Positions 1 through 6,046 of a stretch of DNA of 11,337 bases are shown piece by piece (the stretch's first letter is position 1; every line of letters begins with the position of its first letter). The DNA is taken from positions 1 to 11,337 of the forward strand of contig CANDCW010000075.1 in the NCBI GenBank assembly GCA_947383275.1. Direction: 5' to 3'. The notes under the pieces were generated by a model. The model was not told the origin of the DNA. It saw nothing but the letters and a program-made list of their open reading frames with translations, and searched no databases. The DNA is from an uncultured Bacillota bacterium (GTDB lineage: Bacteria; Bacillota; Clostridia; Oscillospirales; Oscillospiraceae). The translations under genes and the position numbers were made by a program.

Positions 1-59
1 ACCGGATTATTAACGCACTATCCCGCCTTAAATTTCATACCCCCGCAAACTATGTATGG

Positions 60-81
60 GGCGCCGCGGGGTGGCGGCGCC
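60..81 (-). terminator. GC-rich hairpin downstream of the MarR gene, possible weak terminator
   Basis: An 8-bp perfect stem (GGCGCCGC at 60-67, GCGGCGCC at 74-81) with a six-base loop lies about 36 bases past the MarR stop codon. In the minus direction it is not followed by a T-run, so it is not a classic intrinsic terminator. It is the only hairpin seen between the stop codon and the window edge. The rest of 1-116 shows no gene or other recognisable site. Confidence 0.3.
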
Positions 82-116
82 GCTTCCTTCTTTGCAAGCT
101 TACGCGATTCCAAAGG

Positions 117-542
117 TCACATTCTCTCAGGACAGACGTTCTCCTCCAAACGCCGGAGAAGAATTTCCAACCGCTTCCAGTCCTCAGCGGAGATATGAGC
201 GGCCAGGGTTTGCTGAAATTGTTCCGACGCGCGGTCAATCACCCGGATCATGTCACAGCCCGCCTCCGTCAAAAACAATTTATATTGGCGGCGGTTTTCT
301 GGCGTCACAACCCGTTCAATATGCCCCAGATCCTCCAGGCGCCTGGCATCACGCGCCACACTTGCTTTGTCCAGCGCATAGAAGCAGGTAATCTCCTCCT
401 GGCTGCTGCCGGGATGGCGGCTGACGTATAGGACGATCAAATGCATAACCCCCACGTACTGGTAGGGCGCTAAAGCACATTTCAGGGCCCTCCTGCGGTG
501 GCGGTTGATCCGCAGCAGGCTGGACAGTACAGATTGCTCCAT
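117..542 (-). CDS. MarR-family transcriptional regulator
   Basis: This is a 141-residue winged helix-turn-helix protein of the usual MarR length, expected to bind DNA as a dimer and release it on binding a small ligand. The likely recognition helix region is residues 58-78 (from DKASVARDARRLE onward), followed by a wing around residues 79-90 (TPENRRQYKLFLT), which is the typical MarR layout. The C-terminal helix (about 104-136) would form the dimer interface. It is the second gene of an operon, five bases after the MATE pump stop. A longer reading from GTG at 551 is possible, but that GTG directly abuts the Shine-Dalgarno site, whereas ATG at 542 sits nine bases from it, so ATG is chosen. By analogy with the MepR-MepA pairing in Staphylococcus aureus, it probably represses the upstream pump gene and itself. 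The family call is firm; the ligand is unknown. Confidence 0.92.
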   Translation of the reverse strand: MEQSVLSSLLRINRHRRRALKCALAPYQYVGVMHLIVLYVSRHPGSSQEEITCFYALDKASVARDARRLEDLGHIERVVTPENRRQYKLFLTEAGCDMIRVIDRASEQFQQTLAAHISAEDWKRLEILLRRLEENVCPERM

Positions 543-547
543 GGTAT

Positions 548-1933
548 TCACCCTCCTTCAGCGCGGCCAGCCGCCTGGATTCGTTTCAGAACCCTGTGAA
601 TCAGGGGCAGCGCAAGGAATAGAGAGAGGATGTCCGCAGCTGCCTGGACAGCGGCTGCGCCGGTGGCCCCCCACAGCCAGGACATGGGGTACACGATGGG
701 CAGGAAGCAGGTCCCCTGGCGGGCCGTGGACAGCAGCAGCGCCCCCTTGGCATTGCCCAGCCCCGCGCAGAGCATATTCACCACAGCCACCCAGCCGTGG
801 ATAGGCAGCGCCAGGCACTGCAGCCTGATGCACAACGCGCCAATCTCCCGCATTTCCCGGGCGTGCCCGGCCTTTGCGAACAGGCCGATGAGCGGCTGGG
901 CAAATATTGCCAGAAGCAGGCCCATCACCGCGGCGCCGAGGATGGCGGTCCGGGCGGCAAAACGGTAGCTCTCCTGCACTCGGTCATACCGCTTGGCGCC
1001 CCAGTTGAAGCCGGCTACTGGCTGGAATCCCGTGCCAAACCCCAGAATAATGCCAAAGGGGAACATCATGATTTTGTTGGACACGCCGATTCCGGCCAGG
1101 ACCGCATCGGAGATCCCCCCGGCGATGTTGTTGAGGACGATGGCGGAAACCACCGCCAGGCCGGAGCGGAACATGGAAGAGGAACCGACCGTGACAATTT
1201 GAACGATGATATCCCGGTCGAATCGGAAACAGCGGGGCGAGAGCCGGAGCACGCTGCGGCGGGCCGCGTAGGGGAAAACCAGAATGGCGAAGCTGACCAG
1301 CTTGGAAATGGCGGTGGCCATAGACGCGCCGGCCACGCCCATGTCCATACCGAAGATGAAAACAGGGTCCAGGAAGCAGTTCAAAATGCCGCCGAACCCC
1401 ATGCCCAGCATAGAGCGCATCGGACTTCCCTCCGCCCGCAGGCACTGATTCATTACAAAGGTCGCGGCCATGAAGGGGGCAACCAGCAGCACATAGGTGG
1501 CGTATTCAATGGCATATTGCTCACAGGTATCGGTGGCGCCCAGAAGGCGTACCATAGGCTCCATAAAGGCGGTTCCCAGAGTGGTCACGGCCAGGCCAAA
1601 GGCAAACGCCAGAAAAAAAGCGGTGGAGAGCACCTGGTCCGCCTTCTCTTTGCTGCGGGCGCCCAGAAGCCGGGATACGTAGCTGGCCGCGCCCACTGCC
1701 AGCATGGAGCCCGCCATCATGATGATCTGGTCCAGCGAGGCGTTGACGCTCACCGCCGCCGTAGCGCTCTCTCCCAGCCCGCTGACAAAAAAGGTGTCCG
1801 CCAGGTTGTAGATCGAGGTAATCAGGAAGGCGACGATGGAAGGGACCGCCATTTTTGTGATGACCCGTGGCAGGGGTTCCAGCAGCATCATCTGTTCCCG
1901 CTGGGTCTGATGACCGTTCGTGCCGCCCGGCAT
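548..1933 (-). CDS. MATE-family multidrug efflux transporter
   Basis: This 461-residue integral membrane protein has the length and hydrophobic pattern of a 12-helix MATE (NorM/DinF/MepA-like) antiporter, which exports cationic drugs or metabolites in exchange for sodium or protons. Helix 1 carries the typical N-terminal signature at residues 40-54 (SIYNLADTFFVSGLG, with Asp46). A second family-like stretch (LNCFLDPVFIFGMDMGVAGA) lies near the end of the first six-helix half, and the equivalent region of the second half has GFGTGFQPVAGFNWGA. The first residues are polar and could be trimmed to Met15 or Met16, but GGGAG at 1948-1944 lies ten bases before ATG 1933 and supports the longer start. 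It is first in an operon with the MarR gene and has a strong promoter with candidate operators. The substrate cannot be read from sequence. Confidence 0.95.
   Translation of the reverse strand: MPGGTNGHQTQREQMMLLEPLPRVITKMAVPSIVAFLITSIYNLADTFFVSGLGESATAAVSVNASLDQIIMMAGSMLAVGAASYVSRLLGARSKEKADQVLSTAFFLAFAFGLAVTTLGTAFMEPMVRLLGATDTCEQYAIEYATYVLLVAPFMAATFVMNQCLRAEGSPMRSMLGMGFGGILNCFLDPVFIFGMDMGVAGASMATAISKLVSFAILVFPYAARRSVLRLSPRCFRFDRDIIVQIVTVGSSSMFRSGLAVVSAIVLNNIAGGISDAVLAGIGVSNKIMMFPFGIILGFGTGFQPVAGFNWGAKRYDRVQESYRFAARTAILGAAVMGLLLAIFAQPLIGLFAKAGHAREMREIGALCIRLQCLALPIHGWVAVVNMLCAGLGNAKGALLLSTARQGTCFLPIVYPMSWLWGATGAAAVQAAADILSLFLALPLIHRVLKRIQAAGRAEGG
552..557 (-). promoter_or_regulatory. Ribosome binding site that sets the MarR start
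   Basis: AGGAGG on the minus strand overlaps the end of the MATE reading frame. It lies nine bases before ATG at 542 and zero bases before the in-frame GTG at 551, so it favours the ATG and makes the MarR protein 141 residues. Confidence 0.75.
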
Positions 1934-1952
1934 AGGCGCTCATCTCCCATTT

Positions 1953-1981
1953 GTATTATATAAAACTGTTTCATATAAAAC
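1953..1981. promoter_or_regulatory. Tandem near-palindromes, candidate MarR operators
   Basis: Two 14-base near-palindromes, GTATTATATAAAAC (1953-1966) and GTTTCATATAAAAC (1968-1981), each deviate from perfect symmetry at one pair and share the form GTTTTATATAAAAC. They repeat at a 15-base interval. The upper one spans the predicted transcription start of the MATE-MarR operon and the lower one lies in the leader just before the Shine-Dalgarno site. Binding there would block initiation or promoter escape. Assignment to the MarR protein is inference from position and symmetry. Confidence 0.6.
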
Positions 1982-1982
1982 T

Positions 1983-2011
1983 ATTTTACACCACTACGCC
2001 ATTTCTGTCAA
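1983..2011 (-). promoter_or_regulatory. Promoter of the MATE-MarR operon
   Basis: The minus strand has a perfect -35 TTGACA (2011-2006), a 17-base spacer and -10 TAAAAT (1988-1983), five of six to consensus. Transcription should start near 1976, inside the upper near-palindrome, about 43 bases before the MATE start codon. Confidence 0.8.
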
Positions 2012-2050
2012 TCCCCGCCGGTAAAATGCCCAGGCGGGGCGAATTTCCTC

Positions 2051-2079
2051 TTGCTACCTTTTCCGACTTGTGGTACAAT
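2051..2079 (+). promoter_or_regulatory. Promoter of prfC
   Basis: TTGCTA (2051-2056), a 17-base spacer and TACAAT (2074-2079) preceded by TGG (an extended -10) form a good vegetative promoter. Transcription would start near 2086, about 34 bases before the TTG start of prfC. It diverges from the MATE promoter, with the two -35 boxes only about 40 bases apart. Confidence 0.7.
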
Positions 2080-2104
2080 AATTTGCCAAACACGAAAAAA
2101 CTGC

Positions 2105-2111
2105 AAGGGAG
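2105..2111 (+). promoter_or_regulatory. Ribosome binding site that sets the prfC start at TTG
   Basis: AAGGGAG ends eight bases before TTG at 2120. The upstream ATG-type alternatives in the same frame (from 2051) lie inside the promoter and lack such a site, so the TTG is the start. Confidence 0.75.
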
Positions 2112-2119
2112 TGGGCCTT

Positions 2120-3727
2120 TTGTCAAACTATGAGGCTGAAATCAAGCGCCGGCGGACCTTTGCCATTATCTCCCACCCGGACGCGGGCAAAACCACCTTG
2201 ACGGAAAAGTTTCTGCTCTACGGCGGAGCCATTGCCCAGGCGGGACAGGTGAAAGGCAAAAAAAATACCCGGGCCGCCACCTCCGACTGGATGGAGATTG
2301 AAAAGCAGAGGGGCATTTCGGTGACTTCCTCGGTGATGCAGTTCCAATACGAGGGCTTCTGCATCAACATTTTGGACACTCCCGGCCACCAGGACTTCTC
2401 CGAGGACACCTACCGCACCCTCATGGCCGCCGACTCCGCCGTGATGGTCATCGACGGGGCCAAAGGCGTGGAGGCCCAGACCAGGAAGCTGTTCAAGGTG
2501 TGCGCCATGCGGGACATCCCTATCTTCACCTTTATCAACAAGATGGACCGGGAGGCCCGGGACCCCTTTGAGTTGTGCCAGGAGCTGGAACACGAGCTGG
2601 GCATCGACACCTACGCCATGAACTGGCCCATCGGCTGCGGCAAGGAGTTTATGGGCGTATACGACCGGCAGAACCGAAAGGTGGTCCACTTTACCTCCAA
2701 CACCAACGCCCGTGCGGCCACCGCCACCCAGATCGAGCCCGACGACCCCGCCCTGGCGGAGCTCATTGGCGCGGCCAAGCGGGATCAGCTGGTGGACGAG
2801 ATCGAACTGCTGGACGGCGCGTCCTGTGACTTCGACCTGGACCGGGTGCGCCACGGCAAGCTGTCGCCGGTATTTTTCGGCTCCGCTTTGACCAACTTTG
2901 GTGTGGAGCCCTTCCTGGAGGAATTTCTGCGCATGACCACCGCCCCTCTGGCTCGGAAGGCCGGAGATGAGGTCATCGACGCCTTTGACAGCGACTTTTC
3001 CGCCTTTGTCTTTAAAATCCAGGCCAATATGAACAAGGCCCACCGGGACCGCATCGCCTTTATGCGGGTGGTCTCCGGCAAGTTTGAGGCAGATAAGGAG
3101 GTCTACCACCTCCAGGGGAACAAAAAAATCCGCTTGTCCCGGCCCCAGCAGCTTATGGCCGCCGAACGGGAGATCATCGAGGAGGCCTACGCTGGGGACA
3201 TCATCGGCGTTTTTGACCCAGGCATCTTCTCCATTGGGGACACCCTATGCGCCCCGGGGAAAAAATTCGCGTTCGACCCTATTCCTACCTTTGCCCCCGA
3301 GCACTTTGAGCGCATCCGCTCCATAGACACCATGAAACGCAAACAGTTCCTCAAGGGCGTGGAGCAGATTGCCCAGGAAGGGGCCATTCAAATCTTTAAA
3401 ACCCCTTACTCCGGTATGGAAGAGGTCATCGTGGGCGTCGTCGGCACGCTGCAATTTGATGTGCTGGAATACCGCCTGCGCTCCGAGTACAACGTGGAGC
3501 TGTACAAGGAGGGCCTGCCCTTTGAATATTTGCGGTGGATCATCCGGGAGGAGGAGGACTCCGCCCCCTACAAGGAGGAGGACCTGCTGCTGCCCAACGA
3601 CGCCAAGCTGGTGGAGGATTACAAGGGCAACCAGCTGCTGCTGTTCGCCTCTCAGTGGTCCATCCAGTGGGTTTCCGACCGGAACAAGGGCCTGAAATTG
3701 GCCGAGTTCGGCGGAGCAAAATTTTAA
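2120..3727 (+). CDS. prfC: Peptide chain release factor 3 (RF3), TTG start
   Basis: RF3 is a translational GTPase that ejects RF1 or RF2 from the ribosome after the peptide is released. The 535-residue product matches the family length (about 530). The G domain shows the P-loop SHPDAGKTT at residues 18-26, the G3 motif DTPGHQDF at 86-93 and the G4 motif NKMDR at 140-144. The QRGISVTSS stretch (63-71) is the switch I region. EF-Tu-like beta-barrel domain II and the RF3-specific C-terminal domain follow. Starting at TTG 2120 gives MSNYEAEIKRRRTFAII, which aligns with the known N-terminus; a longer reading from 2051 would add residues encoded by promoter DNA. The gene has its own promoter and ends at a bidirectional terminator, so it is monocistronic. 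All key GTPase residues are present. Confidence 0.97.
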   Translation: MSNYEAEIKRRRTFAIISHPDAGKTTLTEKFLLYGGAIAQAGQVKGKKNTRAATSDWMEIEKQRGISVTSSVMQFQYEGFCINILDTPGHQDFSEDTYRTLMAADSAVMVIDGAKGVEAQTRKLFKVCAMRDIPIFTFINKMDREARDPFELCQELEHELGIDTYAMNWPIGCGKEFMGVYDRQNRKVVHFTSNTNARAATATQIEPDDPALAELIGAAKRDQLVDEIELLDGASCDFDLDRVRHGKLSPVFFGSALTNFGVEPFLEEFLRMTTAPLARKAGDEVIDAFDSDFSAFVFKIQANMNKAHRDRIAFMRVVSGKFEADKEVYHLQGNKKIRLSRPQQLMAAEREIIEEAYAGDIIGVFDPGIFSIGDTLCAPGKKFAFDPIPTFAPEHFERIRSIDTMKRKQFLKGVEQIAQEGAIQIFKTPYSGMEEVIVGVVGTLQFDVLEYRLRSEYNVELYKEGLPFEYLRWIIREEEDSAPYKEEDLLLPNDAKLVEDYKGNQLLLFASQWSIQWVSDRNKGLKLAEFGGAKF

Positions 3728-3742
3728 CAGTTCTCAATATGC

Positions 3743-3790
3743 AAAAGCGTCCCCCTGACGAGATTTGCGCTCTGTCAGGGGGACGCTTTT
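3743..3790. terminator. Bidirectional terminator between prfC and the 77-residue gene
   Basis: A perfect 17-bp stem (3743-3759 with 3774-3790) and a 14-base loop begins with AAAA and ends with TTTT. It can therefore act as an intrinsic terminator for prfC from the left and for the converging small gene from the right. It starts 16 bases after the prfC stop and 13 bases after the small gene's stop. Confidence 0.88.
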
Positions 3791-3802
3791 GTGACAGCAT
3801 AC

Positions 3803-4036
3803 CTATATCTCTTTTTCCAGCTCTAAAAATTTCTTCTCTAACCGGGCAAATTCACGTTTTGCGCTCTCAAAAGCATCCACCTTATCCAAAAGCTCCTGTG
3901 TAATGGGAATAACCTCGTCCCCCTCATGCCGGTCTACAATCTCTTGCAGCTTCGCCCGGTTGCCCTCCACCTCCAGCCCTACCAAATATAAAGCTGAACC
4001 CAAGGCTAAAAGTTCTTGCTTTTTCGACAATTTCAT
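3803..4036 (-). CDS. Small uncharacterised protein, predicted coiled coil
   Basis: I do not recognise this 77-residue protein. It has no signal peptide. Residues 1-32 look helical and mildly hydrophobic (SALYLVGLEVEG). A loop (HEGDEVIP) follows, then a charged helix from about residue 48 to the end (LLDKVDAFESAKREFARLEK) with spaced hydrophobics that suggest a coiled coil. The start is ATG at 4036, eight bases from GGAGG; a GTG at 4045 in the same frame lies inside that Shine-Dalgarno site and is rejected. It is transcribed alone from an extended -10 promoter, divergent from the XRE regulator, and ends at the terminator shared with prfC. Base composition is lower in GC than the flanking genes. 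Real-gene status is supported by promoter, ribosome binding site and terminator all in place; the function is unknown. Confidence 0.75.
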   Translation of the reverse strand: MKLSKKQELLALGSALYLVGLEVEGNRAKLQEIVDRHEGDEVIPITQELLDKVDAFESAKREFARLEKKFLELEKEI

Positions 4037-4044
4037 ACCAAACA

Positions 4045-4049
4045 CCTCC
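4045..4049 (-). promoter_or_regulatory. Ribosome binding site that sets the start of the 77-residue gene
   Basis: GGAGG on the minus strand lies eight bases before ATG 4036. It overlaps an in-frame GTG at 4045-4043, which therefore cannot be the start. Confidence 0.75.
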
Positions 4050-4060
4050 GCTTTTATTCA

Positions 4061-4069
4061 ATTATATCA
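4061..4069 (-). promoter_or_regulatory. Extended -10 promoter of the 77-residue gene
   Basis: TGATATAAT on the minus strand (4069-4061) is a perfect extended -10 element. No good -35 box is seen at 16-18 bases, which is common for this promoter type. The start would be near 4054, giving a leader of fewer than 20 bases. Confidence 0.6.
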
Positions 4070-4090
4070 AAATATACAGTAACAATCGAT

Positions 4091-4103
4091 CTTTATATTA
4101 AAG
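4091..4103. promoter_or_regulatory. Small palindrome in the divergent region, possible XRE operator
   Basis: CTTTA-TAT-TAAAG is a perfect inverted repeat with a three-base centre, between the divergent 77-residue and XRE genes. It could bind the XRE protein, but short AT-rich palindromes occur by chance in sequence this AT-rich. No convincing promoter for the XRE gene was found in 4080-4150. Confidence 0.25.
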
Positions 4104-4151
4104 TATTAATAAATTTATTTTTTGTGATCCATTGCATATCCTTGAGTATTA

Positions 4152-4157
4152 AGGAGG
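4152..4157 (+). promoter_or_regulatory. Ribosome binding site that sets the XRE start
   Basis: AGGAGG, within AAGGAGGG, ends seven bases before ATG 4165. An in-frame TTG at 4159 is only one base away and is too close to be used. Confidence 0.75.
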
Positions 4158-4164
4158 GTTGCAG

Positions 4165-4521
4165 ATGGAGTATAGGTATAAACTTGACTATTCGTTTATT
4201 GCAAGACGAGTCAAAGAAGCCAGAGACGCCGCAAATCTTACCCAAGCAGAACTTGCGGAAAGAATTGATATATCGACAAATGCCGTTGCACAATTGGAAA
4301 CAGACCGCATGCACCCGAAACTCCAAACACTTCTTAACATTGCAAATGTATTACAGCTTGATGTAAACTATTTTTTGCGAAATACCTCAGAGGATATCTC
4401 ACATAAGGAAATCGAAGTGGACCGGCTATTAAAGGGCTGGATCAATGATCTAACTTTCAAAGACAAGATTTTTCTTCTCCATATCATCGAAGGCTTGAAA
4501 AGATATAACGCAAATCCTTAA
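4165..4521 (+). CDS. XRE-family helix-turn-helix regulator
   Basis: This 118-residue protein has a Cro/C1-type DNA-binding domain at about residues 10-70: a first helix (FIARRVKEARDAA), the LTQAELAERIDIS helix-turn-helix, the NAVAQLETDR recognition segment with the typical glutamate, and the PKLQTLLNIANVL helix followed by NYFL. The C-terminal 45 residues are helical and may mediate dimerisation; I see no peptidase or sensor domain. The start is ATG 4165. The gene is AT-rich compared with prfC and the MATE gene around it, which fits recent acquisition. It lies 125 bases upstream of, and points toward, the second MATE gene, which has its own promoter. It could regulate that pump, the divergent 77-residue gene or itself; none of these is shown by the sequence. 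Confidence 0.9.
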   Translation: MEYRYKLDYSFIARRVKEARDAANLTQAELAERIDISTNAVAQLETDRMHPKLQTLLNIANVLQLDVNYFLRNTSEDISHKEIEVDRLLKGWINDLTFKDKIFLLHIIEGLKRYNANP

Positions 4522-4562
4522 TTCCACCCCTGAAATTCGCTCTTTCCTTTTTTCATGATTTG

Positions 4563-4571
4563 TGATATACT
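4563..4571 (+). promoter_or_regulatory. Extended -10 promoter of the second MATE gene
   Basis: TGATATACT at 4563-4571 is a near-perfect extended -10. The position for a -35 box reads TTTCCT, which is weak. Transcription would start near 4578, giving a leader of about 70 bases that contains the hairpins at 4581-4622. Confidence 0.55.
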
Positions 4572-4580
4572 GCCCTCTAA

Positions 4581-4622
4581 CGTCAAAAACCGGACGCGCC
4601 CCCGCGAACGGAGCGGGGGCGC
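4581..4622 (+). promoter_or_regulatory. Structured 5' leader of the second MATE gene
   Basis: Directly after the predicted start lies a weak 4-bp hairpin (CGTC 4581-4584 with GACG 4593-4596). It is followed by a very stable perfect 10-bp stem, GCGCCCCCGC (4596-4605) with GCGGGGGCGC (4613-4622), with loop GAACGGA. There is no T-run after it, so it is not an intrinsic terminator as written. It ends ten bases before the GGAGG at 4633-4637. It may protect the 5' end or form part of a regulatory leader. It resembles no riboswitch class I can name. Confidence 0.5.
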
Positions 4623-4646
4623 AGAATTGATTGGAGGAACGCAGCT

Positions 4647-6005
4647 TTGTCCCAGTCCCACAGAAGCGAGGAGGCGCTGGCCAACGCCCCCGTCGGCCCG
4701 CTGATGGTAAAGCTGGCCCTGCCAGCGGTAGCGGCCCAGCTGATTAACATGCTGTACAACATTGTGGACCGCATCTACATCGGCCACATTGAGGAGGTGG
4801 GCCGCACCGCCCTCACCGGCCTGGGGGTGACCTTTCCAATCCTGATGCTCATCTCGGCCTTCACAGCCTTCGCGGGGATGGGCGGCGCCCCTCTTGCCTC
4901 CATCCGGCTGGGGGCGGGGGATCGGGAGGGGGCGGAAAAAATTTTAGGCAATTCCACCACCCTGCTGCTGATCCTGGCCGCCGTGCTTACCACCGTATTT
5001 TCCATCATCAAAGAGCCGGTGCTCATGGCCTTCGGCGCTTCGGAGGACACAATCGGCTACGCCCTGGACTACATCTCCATCTACCTGGCGGGCACTGTAT
5101 TTGTCCAGCTGGCCCTGGGGCTCAACGCCTACATTACCGCTCAGGGCCAGGCCCTGGTAGCCATGTGCTCGGTGCTCATCGGGGCCGTGCTGAACATCCT
5201 CCTGGACCCGCTGTTTATCTTCAAGCTGCGCATGGGGGTAAAAGGAGCGGCCCTGGCCACCGTTATCTCCCAGGGGGTAAGCGCCTGCTGGGTGGTGGGC
5301 TTTCTGTGTTCCGGACGGTCCGGCCTGCGCATCCGGCCTAAAAATATGCGGCCGGAGGGAGCCGTGGTTGGAAAAATCGCCGCCCTTGGGGTGGCCCCCT
5401 TTATCATGCAGTCCACTGAGAGCCTGGTGACGGTGGTGCTCAATACCGGCCTGCAATTTTACGGCGGGGACCTTTATGTGACCACCGTTACGGTCATGCA
5501 GAGCGTCATGCAGATGGTGGTCATGCCCGTCCAGGGGATCACCCAGGGCGTCCAGCCTATTATGAGCTACAACTTCGGGGCCGGGAATTACCGGCGCGTG
5601 CGGCAGGTTTTCCGCCTGCTTCTGCGCACCACCCTTACCGTGACCATCGCCGCCTGCGCGATAACGGCCCTCTTCCCCAAGCCGCTGGCTTTGATCTTTA
5701 ACGATGACCGGGAGCTGGTGGAGCTGGTGGGGAAGGTCATGCCCATTTTCTTCGGCGGCATCTGGGCATTCGGGGCGCAGATGGCCTGCCAGTCCGCCTT
5801 TATGTCCATGGGCCAGGCCAAAACCAGCCTGTTTCTGGCCCTGCTGCGAAAGGTCATTTTGCTGGTCCCTCTGGCCATCATCCTGCCGATGATTACCGGA
5901 AGCGTCATGGGCATTTACGCGGCTGAACCGGTCGCCGACATGCTGGCCTCCGCCACCACCCTGACCCTGTTCCTCCACAAACGGAAAACCCTCCTGCCGG
6001 AATAA
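4647..6005 (+). CDS. MATE-family multidrug efflux transporter, TTG start
   Basis: This 452-residue protein is a second MATE antiporter, with 12 predicted membrane helices in two halves. It is closest in feel to the MepA-like group. The first helix has AQLINMLYNIVDRIYIGHI (residues 30-48, with Asp41), a typical sequence for this group. The loop after helix 2 has ASIRLGAGDREGAEKILGN. The second half has GITQGVQPIMSYNFGAGNYRR, equivalent to the same loop region. The start is TTG 4647, nine bases from GGAGG at 4633-4637; no ATG in frame precedes the conserved region. It differs clearly from the MATE protein encoded at 548-1933, so it is not a recent duplicate. It has its own promoter and a GC-rich leader hairpin, follows the XRE regulator on the same strand, and ends at a bidirectional terminator. 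The substrate is unknown. Confidence 0.95.
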   Translation: MSQSHRSEEALANAPVGPLMVKLALPAVAAQLINMLYNIVDRIYIGHIEEVGRTALTGLGVTFPILMLISAFTAFAGMGGAPLASIRLGAGDREGAEKILGNSTTLLLILAAVLTTVFSIIKEPVLMAFGASEDTIGYALDYISIYLAGTVFVQLALGLNAYITAQGQALVAMCSVLIGAVLNILLDPLFIFKLRMGVKGAALATVISQGVSACWVVGFLCSGRSGLRIRPKNMRPEGAVVGKIAALGVAPFIMQSTESLVTVVLNTGLQFYGGDLYVTTVTVMQSVMQMVVMPVQGITQGVQPIMSYNFGAGNYRRVRQVFRLLLRTTLTVTIAACAITALFPKPLALIFNDDRELVELVGKVMPIFFGGIWAFGAQMACQSAFMSMGQAKTSLFLALLRKVILLVPLAIILPMITGSVMGIYAAEPVADMLASATTLTLFLHKRKTLLPE

Positions 6006-6010
6006 AAAAC

Positions 6011-6035
6011 GCCCGCCTCCAGGTCAGAGGCGGGC
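6011..6035. terminator. Bidirectional terminator between the second MATE gene and capA-like gene
   Basis: A 9-bp stem (GCCCGCCTC 6011-6019 with GAGGCGGGC 6027-6035) and seven-base loop separates two converging genes. In the minus direction it is followed by GTTTTTTATT, a strong U-tract that ends the lipoprotein operon. In the plus direction it is followed by ATTTCTGTCTGTT, a weaker tract that ends the MATE transcript. Confidence 0.85.
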
Positions 6036-6046
6036 ATTTCTGTCTG

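Noticed and set aside
1955..1960. TATAAT on the minus strand as an alternative -10 for the MATE operon
   Set aside because: The matching -35 position reads TAGTTT, and transcription would start at the ribosome binding site. The promoter at 1983-2011 is far better. This TATAAT is part of the lower near-palindrome.
797..1963. 388-residue plus-strand reading frame
   Set aside because: It lies antisense to the first MATE gene, has a Gly/His/Arg-rich low-complexity product typical of the opposite strand of GC-rich genes, and has no clear ribosome site or family motif.
2051..2119. N-terminal extension of prfC
   Set aside because: The added codons coincide with the prfC promoter, and a good Shine-Dalgarno site points to TTG 2120, which gives the normal RF3 N-terminus.
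2123..3109. 328-residue minus-strand reading frame
   Set aside because: It is antisense to prfC, whose GTPase motifs are unmistakable; the antisense product shows only biased composition.
3803..4521. The 77-residue gene and XRE gene as a toxin-antitoxin pair
   Set aside because: They are divergent with separate ribosome sites and at least one clear separate promoter, and neither product shows a known toxin motif. It is kept only as a weak possibility under the islet finding.
4944..5978. 344-residue minus-strand reading frame
   Set aside because: It is antisense to the second MATE gene, with a His/Gly/Gln-rich product and no supporting signals.
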